From positions 1,674,001 to 1,738,000 of the forward strand of contig NZ_OY762974.1 in NCBI RefSeq assembly GCF_963667135.1: DNA of 64,000 nt, in the 5' to 3' direction. The notes beneath the pieces are model-generated. The model was not told where the DNA came from. It made no database searches and was given only the letters and a program-made list of their open reading frames with translations. Positions within the stretch are counted from its first letter, which is position 1. Every line of letters begins with the position of its first letter. The stretch comes from an uncultured Macellibacteroides sp. GTDB lineage: Bacteria > Bacteroidota > Bacteroidia > Bacteroidales > Tannerellaceae. Below are positions 49,350 to 58,149 of the stretch, in pieces. A program made the translations under genes and the position numbers.

Positions 49350-50087
49350 ATGAAAGTGAAATTGTTTTATGCATTTATGATGTTGGCATTTGTGTCTGCA
49401 TCTACGTTTGTTCATGCGCAAAAGCTGAACGTGTTAAGCTCTAAAGAAAAAAAAGCAGGTTGGGAACTTCTGTTTAACGGAAAGGACTTTACCGGCTGGA
49501 GACAATGTAATGGCACTGAAATGCCAAAAAACTGGAAGATTGAAGATGGTGCCATGAAGGTATTTACTGCAGAAGGATCAAAACCGGGTAACGGAGCCAA
49601 CGGTGATATCCTTTTTGGTGTAAAGAACTTTAAGAACTTTGAACTTTCTATTGACTGGAACGCCGGTAAAATGGCTAACTCAGGTATCTTTTATTACGTG
49701 CGTGAAGTACCTGGCAAGCCTATTTATTATGCTGCCCCCGAAGTGCAGGTTTTGGATAATGTGGAAGCAACCGACAACAAGATCGACAGCCACCTGGCAG
49801 GATCGCTTTACGATATGCTTCCGGCCGACCCTAAGACTGTAAACCCTGCCGGCGAGTGGAATACGATTGTTATCCGTGTAAAAGACGGTAAAGTAACTCA
49901 CACTCAAAATGGCAAAAAGGTTGTGGAATACACTTTGTGGACAAGCGAGTGGGATAATCTAGTTAATAACAGTAAATTCAAAACTTTCCCTGGTTTTACA
50001 GAAGGAATTGCGAAAGAAGGATTTATCGGTTTGCAAGATCATGGATGGCCAGTTAGTTTTAGAAACATCAAGATTCGCGAACTCTAA
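49350..50087 (+). CDS. DUF1080 protein (3-keto-disaccharide hydrolase-like)
   Basis: Secreted protein of 245 residues with signal peptide ending FVHAQ. The whole mature part is one DUF1080 (concanavalin-like jelly-roll) domain: GWELLFNGKDFTGWRQCNG at the start, GDILFGVKNFKNFELSIDW, GIFYYVREVP, PEVQVLDN, and at the end GFIGLQDHGWPVSFRNIKIREL. The motifs are the standard ones. Related proteins in Bacteroidetes cleave 3-keto-glycosides produced by Gfo/Idh oxidoreductases, and one such oxidoreductase is encoded at 47278. A strong terminator follows at 50109. Confidence 0.9.
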   Translation: MKVKLFYAFMMLAFVSASTFVHAQKLNVLSSKEKKAGWELLFNGKDFTGWRQCNGTEMPKNWKIEDGAMKVFTAEGSKPGNGANGDILFGVKNFKNFELSIDWNAGKMANSGIFYYVREVPGKPIYYAAPEVQVLDNVEATDNKIDSHLAGSLYDMLPADPKTVNPAGEWNTIVIRVKDGKVTHTQNGKKVVEYTLWTSEWDNLVNNSKFKTFPGFTEGIAKEGFIGLQDHGWPVSFRNIKIREL

Positions 50088-50108
50088 TACATAAATTTAG
50101 AAGAACAT

Positions 50109-50153
50109 AGAAAAGCCTTGATCTGATTTTTCAGATCAAGGCTTTTCTTTTTA
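50109..50153 (+). terminator. Rho-independent terminator after the DUF1080 gene
   Basis: AGAAAAGCCTTGATCTGA (50109-50126) pairs perfectly with 50131-50148 across a TTTT loop, and TTTTTA follows. Confidence 0.88.
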
Positions 50154-50300
50154 TATATTAAAATTGCATTGATAATAGTATTTATAAATCATTTTATACA
50201 CATAAATGGATATAATTCGGCTATAATTCTACTCAATTAATGAAAAAATAGGCTTATTTTGTAATTTGTTATTTTAGAAACTCTGTTAAGATTGATGAAT

Positions 50301-51320
50301 ATGAAAAAGTTTTTTCCCATTAGTTGTCTTGTTTTTTATTTGTTACTGGGTTCAGTATTGCCCGCATTTGCTAAACACCATACTTCTGCAACTCCAGATG
50401 AGGAATATGCAGGTTATCTGTTTGTTTATTTTACCGGGAATGACATCGCAGAAGAATCTGTTCACTATGCTGTTAGTGCAGACGGATATACCTACTATGC
50501 ATTGAACAATAATAAACAAGTTCTCGATTCAAAACTGATCTCATCAACCGGAGGTGTCCGCGACCCGCATATCCTGCGAAGCGAAGACGGAAAATCATTT
50601 TATATGGTTGTTACTGATATGGTTTCTGCCAAAGGATGGGATTCAAATCGGGCCATGGTGTTGCTCAAATCGAATGATTTGTTACATTGGAAATCGAGTA
50701 TAGTAAATATTCAGAATAAGTATCCCGGAAATGAGAATCTTTTACGTGTATGGGCTCCGCAAACCATCTACGATTCTGCTGCCGGGAAATACCTGGTGTA
50801 CTGGTCAATGAAACATGGAGATGGCCCGGATATTATTTATTATGCCTATGCTAATAAAGATTTTACAGATCTGGAGGGAAATCCAAAACAACTCTTTTTC
50901 CCGGAAAATGGTAAATCTTGTATTGACGGAGATATTATTTACAAAGATAACCTGTATCATTTGTTTTATAAAACGGAAGGTCATGGCAATGGCATTAAGA
51001 AAGCAACAAGCAAGTCTCTTACATCCGGAAAATGGATGGAAGAAGATACATACCTAAATCTGGAGAAAGAACCCGCCGAAGGTTCATCGGTTTTTAAATT
51101 GTTCAATTCCGATGCCTATATTTTAATGTACGACAGGTATACAGAAGGAAAATACAGATTCATGCAGAGCAACGACCTTGAAAATTATAAGGAGGCGGAT
51201 GATAAAGTATATATGGATTTTCACCCCAGACATGGCACCATTATTCCGGTTACCGGAAAAGAGTTGAAATCTCTTTTCAAAACCTGGGGAAAACCTGAAG
51301 GATTCTCCGGCTCTTTTTAA
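50301..51320 (+). CDS. GH43-like five-bladed propeller glycosidase
   Basis: Secreted enzyme of 339 residues. ATG 50301 starts the signal peptide (FFPISCLVFYLLLGSVLPAFA); in-frame TTG 50292 and ATG 50295 lie just upstream. The fold repeats are visible (GVRDPHILRSEDGKSFYMVV, WAPQTIYDSAAGKYLVYWS, CIDGDIIYKDNLYHLFYKT). VRDPHI carries the pKa-modulating Asp typical of GH43. At the acid position the common EGP is replaced by IDGD, so the acid may instead be Glu in EPAEGSS. An arabinofuranosidase or galactosidase role is plausible but unproven. Confidence 0.78.
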   Translation: MKKFFPISCLVFYLLLGSVLPAFAKHHTSATPDEEYAGYLFVYFTGNDIAEESVHYAVSADGYTYYALNNNKQVLDSKLISSTGGVRDPHILRSEDGKSFYMVVTDMVSAKGWDSNRAMVLLKSNDLLHWKSSIVNIQNKYPGNENLLRVWAPQTIYDSAAGKYLVYWSMKHGDGPDIIYYAYANKDFTDLEGNPKQLFFPENGKSCIDGDIIYKDNLYHLFYKTEGHGNGIKKATSKSLTSGKWMEEDTYLNLEKEPAEGSSVFKLFNSDAYILMYDRYTEGKYRFMQSNDLENYKEADDKVYMDFHPRHGTIIPVTGKELKSLFKTWGKPEGFSGSF

Positions 51321-51361
51321 TTTATATTTCTTTGAATAAAAACCACCTATACTAGTATGCT

Positions 51362-52624
51362 ATGAAAAGACGAAACTTTGTAAAGACGATGGCAGCGTCT
51401 ACAGCGTTGGGGTTTGTTTCCCCGGATATTTTAGTGGCTAAAACAAGCGATTCTATGGCCGCTCTAACCAGTAAGGACGGACAAGACCGAACTTATTGGT
51501 GCGACTTGATGTATAAAATAGCTGAGCCGGTTTTGTCGGTTATGTCGAAAGGCGAGCTCAGAAAGAAAATGTCCGTGGAAGTAAGTCCGAATTGGGATGG
51601 TCGCGATAAAGCTGTTACTTATATGGAGTGTTTCGGAAGATTAATGTCCGGACTCGCACCTTGGTTATCTTTGCCGGACGATTCCACTCCGGAAGGAAAG
51701 CAACGGAAACAATTGCGGGAATGGGCGCTTCTAAGCTTTGAACATTCGGTTAACCCCAAAAGTCCCGACTACCTGTTGTGGCGTTCGGAAGGACAACCCC
51801 TTGTCGATTCGGCGTATTTCTCTAATGCCCTTTTACGGGCTCCGCAACAACTGTGGTCTCCTTTAGATAAAATTACAAAAGATAGAATTGTAGGAGAGTT
51901 GACACAACTGAGAAGAGTGAAACCTCCCTATACAAACTGGCTGCTGTTTGCCGCTATGAACGAAGCATTTCTACATTCGGTTGGCGAGTCTTACGATGTG
52001 ATGCGGGTCGATCTGTCTGTAAAGAAAATGAATGAATGGTATACCGGGGATGGTTGGTATATGGACGGAGACAAGTTTCATTACGACTACTACAATTCTT
52101 TCGTTATACACCCCATGCTTTTTGAAATTCTGGAAGTTTTCCGTAAATCGGGCGAATCAGACAAGAAGCTGTACGATCAGGGGCTGAAAAGAATCCAGCG
52201 TTATTCCGAGCACCTCGAAAGAATGATCTCTCCGGAGGGAACTTACCCGCCAATCGGTCGGTCGCTTACCTATCGGACGGGTGCTTTTCAACCGTTATCG
52301 TTACTGGCGTGGAAAAAACTATTGCCGGAAAAACTGACCGAAGGGCAAGTGAGATCAGCCCTAACTGCGGTACACCAACGGATCTTCTCAAATCCCACCA
52401 ACTTTACCTCTGATGGTTACCTTACTATAGGCTTTGCTGGTCACCAACCCGAACTCGGAGATTGGTATAGTAATAACGGGAGTATGTACCTTACATCAGA
52501 AAGTTTCATTGCATTAGGCCTGCCCGCCGACGATTCTTTCTGGACAGCACCAGCAGAAAGCTGGACTTCAAAAAGAGCTTTTTCCAACGAAAAATTCTTG
52601 AAAGACTATCCTGTGGCATTTTAA
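51362..52624 (+). CDS. DUF2264 family secreted protein (possible GH154-type glucuronidase)
   Basis: Protein of 420 residues with a Tat-like leader (MKRRNFVKTMAASTALGF). The body is an (alpha/alpha)-barrel type DUF2264 domain: TYMECFGRLMSGLAPWLSLP, NWLLFAAMNEAF, GDGWYMDGDKFHYDYYNSF, GRSLTYRTGAFQPLSLLAW and YLTIGFAGHQPELGDWYSN. From memory, members of this family have been assigned beta-glucuronidase activity on arabinogalactan (family GH154); I could not check that here. Eight bases separate it from the three-module enzyme gene, so they are co-transcribed and probably act on the same glycan. Confidence 0.82.
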   Translation: MKRRNFVKTMAASTALGFVSPDILVAKTSDSMAALTSKDGQDRTYWCDLMYKIAEPVLSVMSKGELRKKMSVEVSPNWDGRDKAVTYMECFGRLMSGLAPWLSLPDDSTPEGKQRKQLREWALLSFEHSVNPKSPDYLLWRSEGQPLVDSAYFSNALLRAPQQLWSPLDKITKDRIVGELTQLRRVKPPYTNWLLFAAMNEAFLHSVGESYDVMRVDLSVKKMNEWYTGDGWYMDGDKFHYDYYNSFVIHPMLFEILEVFRKSGESDKKLYDQGLKRIQRYSEHLERMISPEGTYPPIGRSLTYRTGAFQPLSLLAWKKLLPEKLTEGQVRSALTAVHQRIFSNPTNFTSDGYLTIGFAGHQPELGDWYSNNGSMYLTSESFIALGLPADDSFWTAPAESWTSKRAFSNEKFLKDYPVAF

Positions 52625-52631
52625 ATCCTTA

Positions 52632-55600
52632 ATGAAGTATAGAAAAATAAAGATATATATTACTATGGCGTATAAAAGTGTATTTATCCCGGTATTAATG
52701 CTGTTAGCCTTTTTCTCAGTCTCTGCTTCAGAGAAGAACCCGACGAAGGATCAGGTAATGGATTTGCTGATTCAAGTGAATAATACCTGGCAAAAGAGTC
52801 ACCCGAAGCATGAAAGAGCTTTCTGGGATAATGCTGCCTATCATACCGGAAATATGGAAGTCTATTTCCTTACCGGAAATGAAGCATATAGAAAGTATTC
52901 CGAAGAATGGGCCAGGCAAAACAAGTGGATGGGAGCAAAGTCGACCGACAAATCCTTGTGGAAGTATCAGTATGGCGAAACGGACGAACATGTTCTGTTT
53001 GGCGACTGGCAGGTATGCTTTCAAACTTACATTGATCTATATAAGGTCAATCCCGACCCCATAAAAATAGCCCGCGCCATAGAGGTATTGGACTATCAGA
53101 TGAGTACGCCAAACAAAGATTACTGGTGGTGGGCCGATGGACTTTACATGGTAATGCCCGTGATGACCAAATTATATAACCTTACCGGCAATCCCCTTTA
53201 CCTTGAAAAGCTGTATACCTATCTGGCATATGCGAAAGAAATTATGTATGATTCCGGTTCGAAGCTTTTTTACCGTGATGCAAAATATATCTACCCCAAA
53301 CATAAAACGGCAAACGGGAAGAAAGACTTCTGGGCACGTGGTGATGGATGGGTGTTTGCAGGTTTGGCTAAAGTATTAAAAGATCTTCCTAAAACGGATA
53401 AATACCGGGACGAATATGTACGGCTTTACAAAGATATGGCAGCTGCTATTATTGCTTGTCAGCAACCCCAGGGTTACTGGACCCGTAGTATGCTTGACCC
53501 TGCACAGGCCCCCGGACCTGAAACAAGTGGAACTGCCTTTTTTACTTACGGACTGCTTTGGGGTATAAATAATGGTTATCTGGATGCAAGCACGTATATG
53601 CCTGCCGCTAAGAAAGGATGGAACTATCTCTCTTCGGTAGCTGTGCAGAAAGACGGAAAGGTGGGTTATGTGCAACCTATCGGCGAAAAGGCAATACCCG
53701 GACAAGTGGTAGATGCTAAATCTACTGCGAACTTTGGGGTAGGGGCTTTCTTGCTGGCGGCTTGCGAAATGGTTCGTTATCTGGATAAACCGGAACAATA
53801 TCCCGGATGGGAACTGGTATGGAATGATGAGTTTAATTACACAGGAAAGCCCGATCCCACGAACTGGAGTTATGAACACGGATTTACCCGTAACCAGGAG
53901 TTGCAATGGTATCAACCAAACAATGCCCGGTGCGAGAACGGCATGCTGATTCTTGAAGCAAGGAAAGAACAGGTAATAAACCCGAATTTTGAAGATAAAA
54001 GTAACGATTGGAGGAAGAATCGAAAACAGTCCGAATACACCTCTGCTTCTATAAAGACTGTAGGAAAAAAGGAATTCAAATATGGACGCTACGAAGTCCG
54101 TGCCAGAATTCCTGTTGCCAGCGGATCATGGCCTGCAATCTGGACACTGGGCAGGGATATGGAATGGCCTTCTTGCGGGGAGATAGACATCATGGAGTAT
54201 TACCGGATTAAAGGGAAACCACATATTCTGGCCAATGCAGCTTGGGGAACGGATAAGGAATATGATGCTAAATGGAACAGCAAGAAGATTCCGTTTACCC
54301 ATTTCACGAATAAAGACAAAAACTGGGCTTCGAAGTTTCACGTATGGCGTATGGATTGGGACGAAAGTTCCATTAAACTTTACCTGGATAACGAATTATT
54401 GAATGAAATTTCTTTGCAGGAAACCATAAATGGAACACTTGGTAATAAAACCAATCCTTTTATGCAGCCTCATTACTTGTTGCTGAACTTTGCCATTGGA
54501 GGCGTAAACGGCGGAGAACCGGCAGTGAACGCTTTCCCTCTGAAGTATGAGATCGATTACGTTAGAGTATATCAAAAAGAACAAAGAAAAGAAACGATTC
54601 TACCGGGCGAACTCTGGCCCGACAACAACGGGCAACACATCAATGCCCATGGTGGAGGTATTCTGTATCATAATGGAACCTACTATTGGTTTGGCGAACA
54701 TAAAAGCGATACAACCAGCGTCGCGCTAAAAGGAGTAACTTGTTATTCCTCGAAAGATCTGTATAATTGGAAAGACGAGGGTATTGTACTGAAGGTAATC
54801 GAAAACGACGATACCCACGATATAGCCAAAGGATGTATTCTTGAGCGGCCAAAAGTTATTTACAACGATAAAACCAAGCAGTTTGTAATGTGGTTTCATC
54901 TGGAACTAAAAGGAAAAGGATATGCAGCAGCACGTGCTGCCGTGGCTGTGAGTGACAAGGTAACGGGTCCCTATCGTTTTGTACGTTCTGGTCGCCCCAA
55001 TGCTGGTTTTTGGCCTGCGGATATGCCGGAAGAAAATACGATGCTTACCGCAACTCCCGAAGATTATGCTAAATGGTTTACTCCCGATTGGCGCAAAGCG
55101 GTCGAAGAGGGGATGTTTACCCGCAGGGATTTTGAATGCGGACAGATGTCGAGAGACATGACCGTTTATGTGGATGAGGATGGAAAGGCATACCATATCT
55201 ATTCTTCTGAGGAGAATCTAACCCTTCAAATTGCAGAACTGACCGACGATTACCTGAATCACACAGGAAAGTATATCCGTGTTGCACCAGCAGGGCATAA
55301 TGAAGCTCCTGCCATTTTTAAAAAGGATGGAACATACTGGATGATAACTTCCGGATGTACGGGATGGGATCCCAATGCAGCCAGGATGTTTAAGTCTTCC
55401 CATATTCTGGGACCATGGGAGCAGCTCGATAATCCTTGTGTAGGGACGGATGCGGAGCTCACTTTCCATTCTCAGAGCACCTATATCCTTCCGGTTCAAG
55501 GAAAGAAAGATGCCTTTATTTTCATGGCAGACAGATGGCGTCCCAAGCACCCTTCCGATGCCAGATATATATGGTTGCCCATACAGTTTGAAAACGGAAT

Positions 55601-55652
55601 TCCCGTATTGCACTGGATGGATTCATGGAAGCTGGATTTTTTTGACAAATAG
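52632..55652 (+). CDS. Three-module glycan enzyme: GH105 - GH16 - GH43
   Basis: A single uninterrupted frame of 1006 residues with one signal peptide (start 52632, or ATG 52665). Module 1 (about 35-385) is GH105-like, an unsaturated uronyl hydrolase fold with DYWWWADGLYMVMPVM, WARGDGWVFAGL and ETSGTAFFTYGLLWGI. Module 2 (about 393-646) is GH16, with the catalytic ExDxxE as Glu517, Asp519 and Glu522 in GEIDIMEY. Module 3 (about 655-1006) is GH43 of the exo-beta-1,3-galactosidase-like type (QHINAHGGGILYHNGTYYWF, Glu738 in LERPKV, Glu891 in NEAPAIF). Linkers are only about 10 residues. These activities normally sit on separate proteins; the combination fits acidic beta-1,3-galactans. Confidence 0.88.
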   Translation: MKYRKIKIYITMAYKSVFIPVLMLLAFFSVSASEKNPTKDQVMDLLIQVNNTWQKSHPKHERAFWDNAAYHTGNMEVYFLTGNEAYRKYSEEWARQNKWMGAKSTDKSLWKYQYGETDEHVLFGDWQVCFQTYIDLYKVNPDPIKIARAIEVLDYQMSTPNKDYWWWADGLYMVMPVMTKLYNLTGNPLYLEKLYTYLAYAKEIMYDSGSKLFYRDAKYIYPKHKTANGKKDFWARGDGWVFAGLAKVLKDLPKTDKYRDEYVRLYKDMAAAIIACQQPQGYWTRSMLDPAQAPGPETSGTAFFTYGLLWGINNGYLDASTYMPAAKKGWNYLSSVAVQKDGKVGYVQPIGEKAIPGQVVDAKSTANFGVGAFLLAACEMVRYLDKPEQYPGWELVWNDEFNYTGKPDPTNWSYEHGFTRNQELQWYQPNNARCENGMLILEARKEQVINPNFEDKSNDWRKNRKQSEYTSASIKTVGKKEFKYGRYEVRARIPVASGSWPAIWTLGRDMEWPSCGEIDIMEYYRIKGKPHILANAAWGTDKEYDAKWNSKKIPFTHFTNKDKNWASKFHVWRMDWDESSIKLYLDNELLNEISLQETINGTLGNKTNPFMQPHYLLLNFAIGGVNGGEPAVNAFPLKYEIDYVRVYQKEQRKETILPGELWPDNNGQHINAHGGGILYHNGTYYWFGEHKSDTTSVALKGVTCYSSKDLYNWKDEGIVLKVIENDDTHDIAKGCILERPKVIYNDKTKQFVMWFHLELKGKGYAAARAAVAVSDKVTGPYRFVRSGRPNAGFWPADMPEENTMLTATPEDYAKWFTPDWRKAVEEGMFTRRDFECGQMSRDMTVYVDEDGKAYHIYSSEENLTLQIAELTDDYLNHTGKYIRVAPAGHNEAPAIFKKDGTYWMITSGCTGWDPNAARMFKSSHILGPWEQLDNPCVGTDAELTFHSQSTYILPVQGKKDAFIFMADRWRPKHPSDARYIWLPIQFENGIPVLHWMDSWKLDFFDK

Positions 55653-55676
55653 TTTATAATCCCCTTAAACGTAAAG

Positions 55677-55715
55677 AAAAGACCTTCGGAGAAGAATGCT
55701 CCGAAGGTCTTTTAC
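55677..55715 (+). terminator. Terminator after the three-module enzyme gene
   Basis: AAAAGACCTTCGGAG (55677-55691) pairs with CTCCGAAGGTCTTTT (55699-55713) around a 7-base loop. The arms supply the T tract. Confidence 0.85.
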
Positions 55716-55818
55716 TTTATTAACAATAACTTATTATTTAGAGAAAATCATTCTTGTGTAATTAATAAATCTTCTGTTACTTTGTGAAATTCAGAATAGT
55801 AGAAAGAATCACAAACAG

Positions 55819-56787
55819 ATGAAAAAGAGTATTTGCCTTTTGTTTTTATTGTTTTGCGTTGTATGTAATGCAAAAAATAAGCCCGTGAATTTGATTTTTG
55901 ATACCGATATGGCGCCCGATTACGATGATGTAGGGGCGCTTGCCATGCTTCATGCCATGGCCGACTCGGGTGAAGTAAATATACTGGCAACCGTTGCTTC
56001 AAATAAATGCGAAACGGCAGTTCCCTGTATTGAAGTTATTAACACCTATTTTGGCCGACCTGCTATTCCATTGGGAGCAGTTAAAGGGGAGGGCCCCGAC
56101 AAATCCACCTGGCATAAAGGTCTTCGGTGGACGGATGAGCTGCCTGCCAGATACCCGCACCGCGTGAAATCTACTTCTGCATCGGATGATGCGGTTGAAG
56201 TTTATAGGAAAGTCTTAAGTGGAATGCCGGACGGTAGCGTAACGATTGTAACCGTTGGCTTTTTTACCAATCTTAAAAATTTACTTTTATCTAAACCAGA
56301 TCAGATAAGTCCGCTTACCGGAAAAGAGCTGATTAAAGCCAAAGTGAAGCTGTTGGTATCTATGGCAGGTAAATTTCCGGAAGGGAAAGAATTTAATGTA
56401 GAAGTAGATACAAAGTCGTCGCAACAAGTATTCCGGGAATGGCCTACACCAATCCTCCTTAGCGGATTTGAAATAGGCGAACAAATTCTGACCGGAAAGA
56501 AACTGGCCGCATCGGGACAGACAGGAAGTCCTGTCATCGACGCATTCACCATGTGCCTGCCTCAGGATGATCCGAACGGACGTAACAGTTGGGATGAGAC
56601 TGCCGTATTAGTAGCCGTGAGAGGAGCAAGTAACTATTTTGATACAGAACAAGGTACAATGACAGTCTTGGATGATGGAAGTAATCAATGGGAAAAGAGT
56701 ATAAACGGAATGCATGCCCGGTTGTTATTTAAAATGCCTAAAGATCAATTAACCGAAATCATCGAAAACATGATGATGCATAAATGA
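55819..56787 (+). CDS. Secreted nucleoside hydrolase-like protein
   Basis: Inosine/uridine-preferring nucleoside hydrolase family member of 322 residues with a signal peptide (MKKSICLLFLLFCVVCNA). The calcium-binding aspartate cluster is intact: DTDMAPDYDDVGA at about residues 31-43. Further family elements are TVGFFTNLKNLL and the C-terminal RNSWDETAVLVAVRG with its Asp-Glu pair. The usual reaction is N-ribosyl hydrolysis; secreted Bacteroidetes forms in polysaccharide loci may act on other glycosides. Its end overlaps the next gene by four bases (ATGA), indicating a two-gene operon after the 55677 terminator. Confidence 0.88.
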   Translation: MKKSICLLFLLFCVVCNAKNKPVNLIFDTDMAPDYDDVGALAMLHAMADSGEVNILATVASNKCETAVPCIEVINTYFGRPAIPLGAVKGEGPDKSTWHKGLRWTDELPARYPHRVKSTSASDDAVEVYRKVLSGMPDGSVTIVTVGFFTNLKNLLLSKPDQISPLTGKELIKAKVKLLVSMAGKFPEGKEFNVEVDTKSSQQVFREWPTPILLSGFEIGEQILTGKKLAASGQTGSPVIDAFTMCLPQDDPNGRNSWDETAVLVAVRGASNYFDTEQGTMTVLDDGSNQWEKSINGMHARLLFKMPKDQLTEIIENMMMHK

Positions 56788-58073
56788 ATAATTATATGAA
56801 AAAGCTATTGTTCCCGTTATTTGTCTTATTATTAGTAATGCCTTTTGGCATAACACAAGCTCAGCCTGCCCAGAAATTGATTAGCGTGGTTATATCTCCG
56901 GATCATTCCAATTGGGAGTATAAAGTAAAGCAGGAAGCCAAATTTACTGTGCAGGTTTTTAAAAGCCAGATCCTTCTGGACAATGTATCTGTCGATTACG
57001 AACTGGGACCCGAGGTATTTCCATCTGTTAAGAAACAAAATGTAGTTTTGAAAGATGGGAAAACAGAACTTAAGGCTTCCCTGAAGGAACCTGGATTTCT
57101 CCGTTGCCGTGTTGTAGCCAAAGTAGATGGTCGAGAATACGAAGGATTGGCAACTGTAGCCTACGAAGCGGATAAGATTCGGCCTACCACTCCCGATCCG
57201 AAAGACTTTGACCTCTTCTGGACCAACGCAATCAGTGAAGCACGTAAGACACCATTGGATCCTACCATGGTATTACTTTCCGAAAAGTGTACGTCTACGC
57301 TTAATGTGTACCATGTAAGTTTTCAAAATGACACGAAAGGTTCCCGTATTTACGGCATGCTTTCCGTGCCTGTGAAACCTGGCAAATATCCCGCTGTTTT
57401 ACAGGTTCCGGGCGCGGGTATTCGTCCCTACGGCGGTGCCAACTTTGGCGATGATATAATCTCTCTTGAGATTGGCATTCATGGCATACCTGTTAACTTG
57501 CCCCAGGAAGTGTACAATAATCTTTCGTCAGGGGCATTACGTAACTATAATGCGCTTAACAAGAACGATCGCGACAGCCATTATTATAAACGGGTTTACC
57601 TTGGTTGCGTAAGAGCCGTCGACTTCATTTTTTCATTACCTGAATTTAATGGAGAAACAGTAGGTGTAACCGGCGGAAGCCAGGGTGGAGCTTTGTCTAT
57701 CGTTACAGCAGGACTGGATTCCAGAATCAAATTCCTGGCTGCATTATATCCCGCTCTTTGCGATTTCTCCGGATATTTGAATAACCGTGCCGGTGGTTGG
57801 CCTCATTATTTTAAGAATGCCAAACCTCAGCCCAACGAAGTAGAAACACTGTCATACTTCGATGTGGTGAATTTTGCCAGCAGAGTAAAAGCACAGGGAT
57901 GGTACAGCTGGGGCTATAACGATGTGACTTGTCCTCCAACATCCATGCATGCAGCCTATAATGTTATTAAAGCACCCAAAGATCTTCATCTTTTCCTTGA
58001 AACAGGGCACTGGACTTTCCCCGAACAAAATTCAGACCGGTACACATGGATTAGAAGTCAATGCAACAAATAG
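56784..58073 (+). CDS. Acetylxylan esterase-like (AXE1) alpha/beta hydrolase
   Basis: Secreted carbohydrate deacetylase-like protein of 429 residues. The start at 56784 overlaps the upstream stop (ATGA); ATG 56796 gives the shorter signal peptide KKLLFPLFVLLLVMPFGITQ. An N-terminal beta-sandwich (about 25-130) precedes the AXE1 hydrolase domain. The nucleophile Ser lies in TGGSQGGALSI, an Asp near DVTCPPTSM, and the catalytic His in LETGHWTFP. The family removes acetyl groups from oligosaccharides or cephalosporins. Translational coupling with the nucleoside hydrolase suggests the pair acts together. Confidence 0.88.
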   Translation: MNNYMKKLLFPLFVLLLVMPFGITQAQPAQKLISVVISPDHSNWEYKVKQEAKFTVQVFKSQILLDNVSVDYELGPEVFPSVKKQNVVLKDGKTELKASLKEPGFLRCRVVAKVDGREYEGLATVAYEADKIRPTTPDPKDFDLFWTNAISEARKTPLDPTMVLLSEKCTSTLNVYHVSFQNDTKGSRIYGMLSVPVKPGKYPAVLQVPGAGIRPYGGANFGDDIISLEIGIHGIPVNLPQEVYNNLSSGALRNYNALNKNDRDSHYYKRVYLGCVRAVDFIFSLPEFNGETVGVTGGSQGGALSIVTAGLDSRIKFLAALYPALCDFSGYLNNRAGGWPHYFKNAKPQPNEVETLSYFDVVNFASRVKAQGWYSWGYNDVTCPPTSMHAAYNVIKAPKDLHLFLETGHWTFPEQNSDRYTWIRSQCNK

Positions 58074-58089
58074 AATAGAAACAGACAGA

Positions 58090-58138
58090 CTTAAAAGACC
58101 GACTCAAATCAGATTGAGTCGGTCTTTTAAGTTTTTCT
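58090..58138 (+). terminator. Rho-independent terminator at the end of the enzyme locus
   Basis: An 18-base perfect stem (58090-58107 with 58114-58131) around loop ATCAGA, followed by TTTTT. It closes the long plus-strand locus and faces a convergent gene. Confidence 0.92.
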
Positions 58139-58149
58139 TGTAGTACAGA

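Noticed and set aside
53780..53830. Assembly fusion of separate genes between GH105 and GH16 modules
   Set aside because: No stop, start or signal peptide remnant is seen at the junction and the frame is continuous with normal codon use, so a natural fusion is preferred, though reads were not available.
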